A stretch of 64,000 nt of DNA from assembly GCA_934667175.1 (NCBI GenBank), contig CAKULN010000009.1, positions 1-64,000 on the forward strand. Reading direction: 5' to 3'. The stretch's first letter is position 1; every line of letters starts with the position of its first letter. Shown one piece after another: positions 59,624 through 64,000 of the stretch. Made by a program: the position numbers and the translations under genes. The notes below the pieces were generated by a model. It was not told the DNA's origin. It was given only the letters and a program-made list of their open reading frames with translations, and made no database searches. The stretch is from an uncultured Bacteroidales bacterium. Lineage in GTDB: Bacteria > Bacteroidota > Bacteroidia > Bacteroidales > UBA932.

Positions 59624-60919
59624 ATGAGAGTTTTGATGTTTGGATGGGAGTTTCCTCCTCACATCGCCGGTGGATTGGGGACAGCCTGTTATGGAATTGT
59701 CAAGGGCTTGGCCTACAATGGTGTGCAGACTTTGTTCGTGATGCCGTCCGCTTCGGGAGACGAGGATCAGAGCGCTGCCAGGATCATCAACGCCAGCGAT
59801 GTTCCGGTCGAGTCGTTCGGCTCCACAGTCGATGAGTTTCTGGATAAGGTGAAGTTCGTGCGTATCGGCTCGAACATGATCCCGTACGTCGATCCGGAGG
59901 AATTTCACGAGATGGTGGAGTCGGAGCGCAGGCTCCAGAGCGAGAATTTGACAAAGTGCATCGGCACGAAGTTCCGTTTCTCTGGCCGCTATGGCTCCAA
60001 TCTGATGGAGGAGGTAGCCCACTACGCCATGGTCGGTGGCACGATCGCCATGGAGCACAAGGATGAGTTCGACATCATCCACGCCCATGACTGGCTGACC
60101 TATTTGGCCGGAATCGCCGCCAAGGAACTGACCGGCAAGCCGTTGGTTGTCCATGTGCACGCCACGTCGTTCGACCGCGGGACAGAGGACCAGATCGACA
60201 GCCGTGTCTATGACATCGAGAAGAGGGGCATGATGGCGGCTGATAAGGTGATCGCGGTCAGTGACCTCACGAGGAACATTGTCATCAATAAATACGGGAT
60301 TGATCCTGAGAAGGTTGTGACCGTCCATAACGCAGTGGACTTCAGCGGCCGCGAGAATGTGAAGGTCGAGAGGGGAGTGCGCGACAAGGTCGTCACTTTC
60401 CTGGGCAGGATCACTTTCCAGAAGGGACCTGAATATTTCATCGAGGCGGCCGCCAAGGTTCTCAAGAGGACCACGGGAGTGCGTTTCGTGATGGCGGGAA
60501 GCGGGGACATGATGAACCGCTGCATCCGTCACGTCGCCAAGCTGGGAATATCCGACCGTTTCCACTTCACGGGATTCCTGCGCGGAGCTGAGGTCCAGAA
60601 GATGTTCGCGATGTCGGACGTGTACATAATGCCTTCTGTGTCAGAACCTTTCGGAATATCTCCGCTTGAGGCTATGCGCTCCAATGTGCCGGCCATCATC
60701 TCCAACCAGTCCGGAGCCGCCGAGGTTCTGAAATATGCGTTCAAGGTGGATTTCTGGGATGTGGATGCTATGGCTGACGACATCTATGCTCTTCTGAAGT
60801 ACCCGGCTTTGGCCGATTTCGCCGCCAGAGAGGGCTATGAGGAGGTCAACCGCCTGAAATGGAACATCGCCACGGCGAAACTTAAGAATATTTACGAATC
60901 AGTGGTTAACAATAAATAA
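59624..60919 (+). CDS. GT-B family glycosyltransferase (GT4-type) in glycogen operon
   Basis: Starts MRVLMFGWEFPPHIAGGLGT, the nucleotide-sugar synthase/GT4 N-terminus. The C-terminal Rossmann fold has FLGRITFQKGPEYFIEAAAK and the donor-binding EX7E motif in SEPFGISPLEAMRSNVP near residue 340. 431 residues. In the position of glycogen operons of Bacteroides it may make or extend alpha-glucan chains, but donor and acceptor cannot be told. Its ATG lies 4 bp after the debranching stop in the context GAATATG. Confidence 0.9.
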   Translation: MRVLMFGWEFPPHIAGGLGTACYGIVKGLAYNGVQTLFVMPSASGDEDQSAARIINASDVPVESFGSTVDEFLDKVKFVRIGSNMIPYVDPEEFHEMVESERRLQSENLTKCIGTKFRFSGRYGSNLMEEVAHYAMVGGTIAMEHKDEFDIIHAHDWLTYLAGIAAKELTGKPLVVHVHATSFDRGTEDQIDSRVYDIEKRGMMAADKVIAVSDLTRNIVINKYGIDPEKVVTVHNAVDFSGRENVKVERGVRDKVVTFLGRITFQKGPEYFIEAAAKVLKRTTGVRFVMAGSGDMMNRCIRHVAKLGISDRFHFTGFLRGAEVQKMFAMSDVYIMPSVSEPFGISPLEAMRSNVPAIISNQSGAAEVLKYAFKVDFWDVDAMADDIYALLKYPALADFAAREGYEEVNRLKWNIATAKLKNIYESVVNNK

Positions 60920-60928
60920 GGGAATATT

Positions 60929-62410
60929 ATGAAAAAGAGCATTTGCCTGTATTTCCAGGTTCATCAGCCTACAAGACTGAGGCAGTACCGATTCTTTGAC
61001 ATCGGCAAGGATTCCCACTACTATGATGATTTCGCTGACAGGACTATCCTTCGCAGGATAGCCCAGCGATGCTATATTCCGATGAACAACCTCCTGCTGG
61101 ACCTTATCAAGCGGTACGGAAGCGACTTTAAGGTGACATTCTCGATCACCGGTTCCGTTCTGGAGCAGTTCGAGAGGTACGCACCGGATGTGCTGGACAG
61201 CTTCCGGGAACTGGCTAAGACCGGTTGTGTGGAGTTCCTCGGGGAGACATATTACCACTCCCTCGCCTCGCTTGCCAATTTCGGAGAATTCAAGCATCAG
61301 GTGGAGAAGCACTCCGCCGCGATCGAGAGGTATTTCGGAGTGAAGCCTACGGCTTTCAGAAACACTGAACTGATATATTCAGACTCCATCGGCCGCGATG
61401 TCTATGACCTTGGCTTTAAGGTCATGCTCGCTGAGGGTGCCCGGCATATTCTTGGATGGAAGAGTCCGGACTACATCTACACTGACAGTCAGCAGAAGCA
61501 CTTGAAACTGCTGCTTCGCAATTATTCTCTCAGCGATGACATCGCGTTCCGTTTCTCCGACAGAGGATGGAAGGACTGGCCGCTTACGGGTGAGAAGTAC
61601 CTATCTTGGCTTAAGGCCGCCGACGGAGACATCGTGAATCTGTTCATGGACTACGAGACATTCGGAGAGCATCAGAAAGAGAGTACGGGAATATTCGATT
61701 TCATGAGATATCTGCCTGAGATTCTGCTGAAGGACGGTTCGTTCGAGTTCACCACTCCGACTTTGGCCGCCAAAAAGCTCAAGCCTATAGCTGAGATCGA
61801 GGTTCAGGATCCGATCTCATGGGCCGATGAGGAGAGGGATGTGACCGCATGGCTTGGAAACGAGCTCCAGCAGGATGCTTACAACAAGCTTTATGGACAG
61901 GCCGAGAAACTGGCCATTCTGAATGACCCGGTTCTCTGGGAGGATTTCGGGCACCTTCAGGAGAGTGATCACCTTTATTATATGAGCACCAAGTTCTTCT
62001 CTGACGGTGAGGTTCATAGTTATTTCAATCCTTACAACACTCCTTACGAGGCGTTCATCAACTACATGAACGTGCTTAGTGACTTTATCATCAGGATTGA
62101 TGATGCGATGACCACTTCTGGAAAGAAGGTGAAGGACAGCGCTTCGGCAGGCAAGTCATCGAAGAAAGTCGCTTCGGCAGGCTCAGCGACCGGCGTGAAG
62201 AAGGCCGCTGTCAGAAAGAAAGTGGCTGAGGAATCTTCATCAAAGGTCTCTGTTTCTAAAAAAGCGACAAAGCCGGTCACGTCGGTCACTGAGCTTGTCG
62301 AAGTGACCGCCCCGTCGAGTAAGTCTTCAAAAAAAGTCGCTTCGGCAAGCTCAGCGACCGCAAAAAAGAGTCCAAAAACAAAGACAACCAAACAAGTAAA
62401 AAAGAAATAA
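60929..62410 (+). CDS. GH57-family alpha-amylase/glucanotransferase with REP-bearing C-terminal tail
   Basis: Acts on alpha-glucans; family GH57. The N-terminal motif YFQVHQPTRLRQYRF, the catalytic Glu in AFRNTELIYSD near residue 145 and the Asp in LFMDYETFGEHQ near 240 are present. The core ends about residue 395 with RIDDAMTT. It is followed by a tail of about 95 residues rich in Lys, Ser, Ala and Val, encoded largely by three copies of the REP-like repeat (e.g. SVTELVEVTAPSS). The tail is likely disordered. 493 residues. Directly abuts the glycogen synthase gene. Confidence 0.9.
   Translation: MKKSICLYFQVHQPTRLRQYRFFDIGKDSHYYDDFADRTILRRIAQRCYIPMNNLLLDLIKRYGSDFKVTFSITGSVLEQFERYAPDVLDSFRELAKTGCVEFLGETYYHSLASLANFGEFKHQVEKHSAAIERYFGVKPTAFRNTELIYSDSIGRDVYDLGFKVMLAEGARHILGWKSPDYIYTDSQQKHLKLLLRNYSLSDDIAFRFSDRGWKDWPLTGEKYLSWLKAADGDIVNLFMDYETFGEHQKESTGIFDFMRYLPEILLKDGSFEFTTPTLAAKKLKPIAEIEVQDPISWADEERDVTAWLGNELQQDAYNKLYGQAEKLAILNDPVLWEDFGHLQESDHLYYMSTKFFSDGEVHSYFNPYNTPYEAFINYMNVLSDFIIRIDDAMTTSGKKVKDSASAGKSSKKVASAGSATGVKKAAVRKKVAEESSSKVSVSKKATKPVTSVTELVEVTAPSSKSSKKVASASSATAKKSPKTKTTKQVKKK
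62168..62190. repeat. REP-like copy in the GH57 gene (1)
   Basis: GTCGCTTCGGCAGGCTCAGC followed by GAC; arms GTCGCT/AGCGAC are inverse copies. It is translated as part of the C-terminal tail. Confidence 0.8.
62284..62308. repeat. REP-like copy in the GH57 gene (2)
   Basis: GGTCACT and AGTGACC arms are perfect inverse copies around GAGCTTGTCGA. This copy lies in the opposite orientation to the others in the gene. Confidence 0.8.
62336..62358. repeat. REP-like copy in the GH57 gene (3)
   Basis: GTCGCTTCGGCAAGCTCAGC followed by GAC, same orientation as copy 1 with one base change in the core. Confidence 0.8.
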
Positions 62411-64000
62411 ATGACAAACGAACTGACAAATCCAGACTATTTGTTTGAGGTCAGTTGGGAGGTGTGCAACAAGGTCGGCGGCATCTACACTGTGATCGCC
62501 ACCAAATCGCTTTATTTGAAGCAGCAGCTTCACAAGCACCACATCCTGATTGGCCCTGATGTTTGGATGGACACTGAAAGCAATCCGGATTTCATAGAGG
62601 ATCCGCATCTTTACAGTCTATGGAAAGCCCAGGCCGCGTCTGAGGGAATCAGAGTACGGATCGGCAAATGGAACGTTCCCGGAAATCCTATTGCTATCTT
62701 GGTGGATTTCAAACAGTTCCTTACGAGCCAGAACGACATTTTGTCCAAATACTGGGAGCGTTTTCAGGTCGATTCCATCACCGGCAACTGGGACTACAAG
62801 GAGAATTTCCTTTTCGGCTATGCGGCTGGAAAAGTTATAGAGAGCTTCAGAAACTTCAATCTGAGTGCATCTGACAAGGTCGTGGCACAGTTCCATGAGT
62901 GGCAGACGGGAGCCGGCCTCCTTTATCTGAAGTACAAGCAATTGCCAATCGCCACCGTGTTCACGACCCACGCCACGGTTGTCGGTCGCTGCATCGCCGG
63001 CAACAACCTGCCTCTGTACGATTCGATGAACCTCTACGATGGAGACCAGAAGGCCCGCCAGTTCAATGTGATTGCCCGTCACTCGCTTGAGAAGAAATCG
63101 GCTCAGAACGCTGACATATTCACAACCGTCAGTGAGATCACCGCGAAAGAGTGCGAGCAGTTCCTTCAGCGCAAGGTGGATGTCGTGACACCGAACGGCT
63201 TCGAGAACAGTTTCACTCCGGCCACGGATGAGGAATATGACGAGAAGCGCCGTGCCGCGCGCGCGAAATTGATTGAGGTGGCCACAGCGATGTCGGGCGA
63301 AGAGGTATCGAAGGATGCCATCCTCATAGGCATCGGTGGGCGTTATGAATATCGCAACAAAGGCATTGATGTGTTCATCGACGCTCTGAAAAAGCTTCAG
63401 GACACCGAGGCGCAAGGCCGTGACATCCAGGCGTTCATTATGATCCCTTCCGGTCACAACGGAGCCGACAAGGATCTGGTCGCCAAACTCTCCGGTACCG
63501 GTTCAGCGGACTACACCACACAGGTCTCCCACTATCTGATGGACAATGAATATGATGTCATAACTCATCGTTTCAAGGAGTTGGGCTTCACCAACGCCAA
63601 GGGGAGCCGTGTGAAGGTCTATTTCATTCCTTCCTATCTGAACGGGACGGACGGTGTGTTCAACATGAAGTACTACGACCTGCTTGTTGGACTCGACCTG
63701 ACCCTGTTCCCGTCTTACTACGAGCCTTGGGGCTACACTCCTTTGGAGAGCCTTGCGTTCAGCATTCCGTCTCTTACCACAAGTCTGGCTGGTTTCGGCC
63801 TTTGGGTAAGGTCGCATTATGGCAAGGAACACCCTGGCATCACTGTCCTTGACAGAAATGACTCCAATTATTTCGAGGTCGTGGACGGAGTCGTGGCGAG
63901 AATCAAGGAGATCGCCGCCCTTGACAGCGAAGGCCGTAAGGCGTACATGGCTTCGGCGAAGGATGTCTCCACGATAGCCCTGTGGGAAAACCAGATTCAG
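62411..64000 (+). CDS. Glycogen synthase, GT3-like (partial, cut by window end)
   Basis: Builds the alpha-1,4 chain of glycogen from a nucleotide-glucose donor. The start MTNELTNPDYLFEVSWEVCN directly follows the GH57 stop (TAA then ATG). The motif NKVGGIYTVIATK is the KVGG-type donor loop of eukaryote-like GT3 synthases, and the EX7E-like motif is in PSYYEPWGYTPLESLAFSIP. Bacteroidota are known to use GT3-type enzymes. 530 codons are seen and the 3' end lies beyond the window. No glucose-1-phosphate nucleotidyltransferase is in the window. Confidence 0.92.
   Translation, partial: MTNELTNPDYLFEVSWEVCNKVGGIYTVIATKSLYLKQQLHKHHILIGPDVWMDTESNPDFIEDPHLYSLWKAQAASEGIRVRIGKWNVPGNPIAILVDFKQFLTSQNDILSKYWERFQVDSITGNWDYKENFLFGYAAGKVIESFRNFNLSASDKVVAQFHEWQTGAGLLYLKYKQLPIATVFTTHATVVGRCIAGNNLPLYDSMNLYDGDQKARQFNVIARHSLEKKSAQNADIFTTVSEITAKECEQFLQRKVDVVTPNGFENSFTPATDEEYDEKRRAARAKLIEVATAMSGEEVSKDAILIGIGGRYEYRNKGIDVFIDALKKLQDTEAQGRDIQAFIMIPSGHNGADKDLVAKLSGTGSADYTTQVSHYLMDNEYDVITHRFKELGFTNAKGSRVKVYFIPSYLNGTDGVFNMKYYDLLVGLDLTLFPSYYEPWGYTPLESLAFSIPSLTTSLAGFGLWVRSHYGKEHPGITVLDRNDSNYFEVVDGVVARIKEIAALDSEGRKAYMASAKDVSTIALWENQIQ

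Overview
The window comes from the chromosome of a member of the Bacteroidales (phylum Bacteroidota). Evidence is two complete SusC/SusD outer-membrane loci, lipoproteins of families largely confined to this phylum (DUF4302, DUF4843, PKD-like, BACON/SUMF1, DUF4476), an ExbB/ExbD/ExbD set, a Porin_10-type porin, a GT3-type glycogen cluster, and promoters of the form TAnnTTTG instead of a sigma-70 -10 box. G+C looks to be in the low-to-mid 50s percent by eye. I cannot place the genus. No rRNA, tRNA or CRISPR was seen.

Layout. 1-2005: a 55-bp repeat array, then ispH and cmk (minus). 2146-3303: a sigma-54-type response regulator without a DNA-binding domain. 3260-11930: a minus-strand housekeeping run, asnS, udk, a TonB-like protein, an unknown anchored protein, an acyl-CoA synthetase, dCMP deaminase and a C-terminal processing protease. 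12138-14453: ExbB/ExbD energising complex. 14583-16396: tatD and ansA; 16577-17743 dprA; then queA, a Nudix hydrolase, and a plus-strand pyrE/SRPBCC/rsmF/TPR operon ending in a clear terminator.

23106-33154 (minus) is SusC/SusD locus A: SusC, SusD, a zinc metallopeptidase lipoprotein, a DUF4302 lipoprotein and two tandem BACON/SUMF1 lipoproteins. 36029-43968 (plus) is locus B: SusC, SusD, DUF4843, PKD-like and a secreted propeller-like protein. Between them lies the most unusual structure in the window: a wHTH AAA+ ATPase gene flanked by 106-bp direct repeats made of the 3' end of a bile-acid-symporter-family gene, as if a small element had inserted there, rebuilt the gene end and displaced the old one.

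44074-55445 holds small membrane and DUF4476 proteins, a hipBA toxin-antitoxin pair with a perfect operator, a serine hydrolase, an M13 peptidase, a LolC/E-type permease, a membrane lytic transglycosylase and a large porin with a glycine-rich tail. 55683-64000 is a glycogen/alpha-glucan operon: branching enzyme, debranching enzyme, GT4, GH57 and a GT3 glycogen synthase cut by the window edge.

Two window-wide signals are not explained by genes. First, a REP-like repeat family (core TTCGRCAGGCTCAG between GGTC and GACC arms) occurs outside genes and also in frame inside ispH and the GH57 gene. Second, the hexamer GAATAT/ATATTC is strongly over-represented (about 135-140 sites by hand count).
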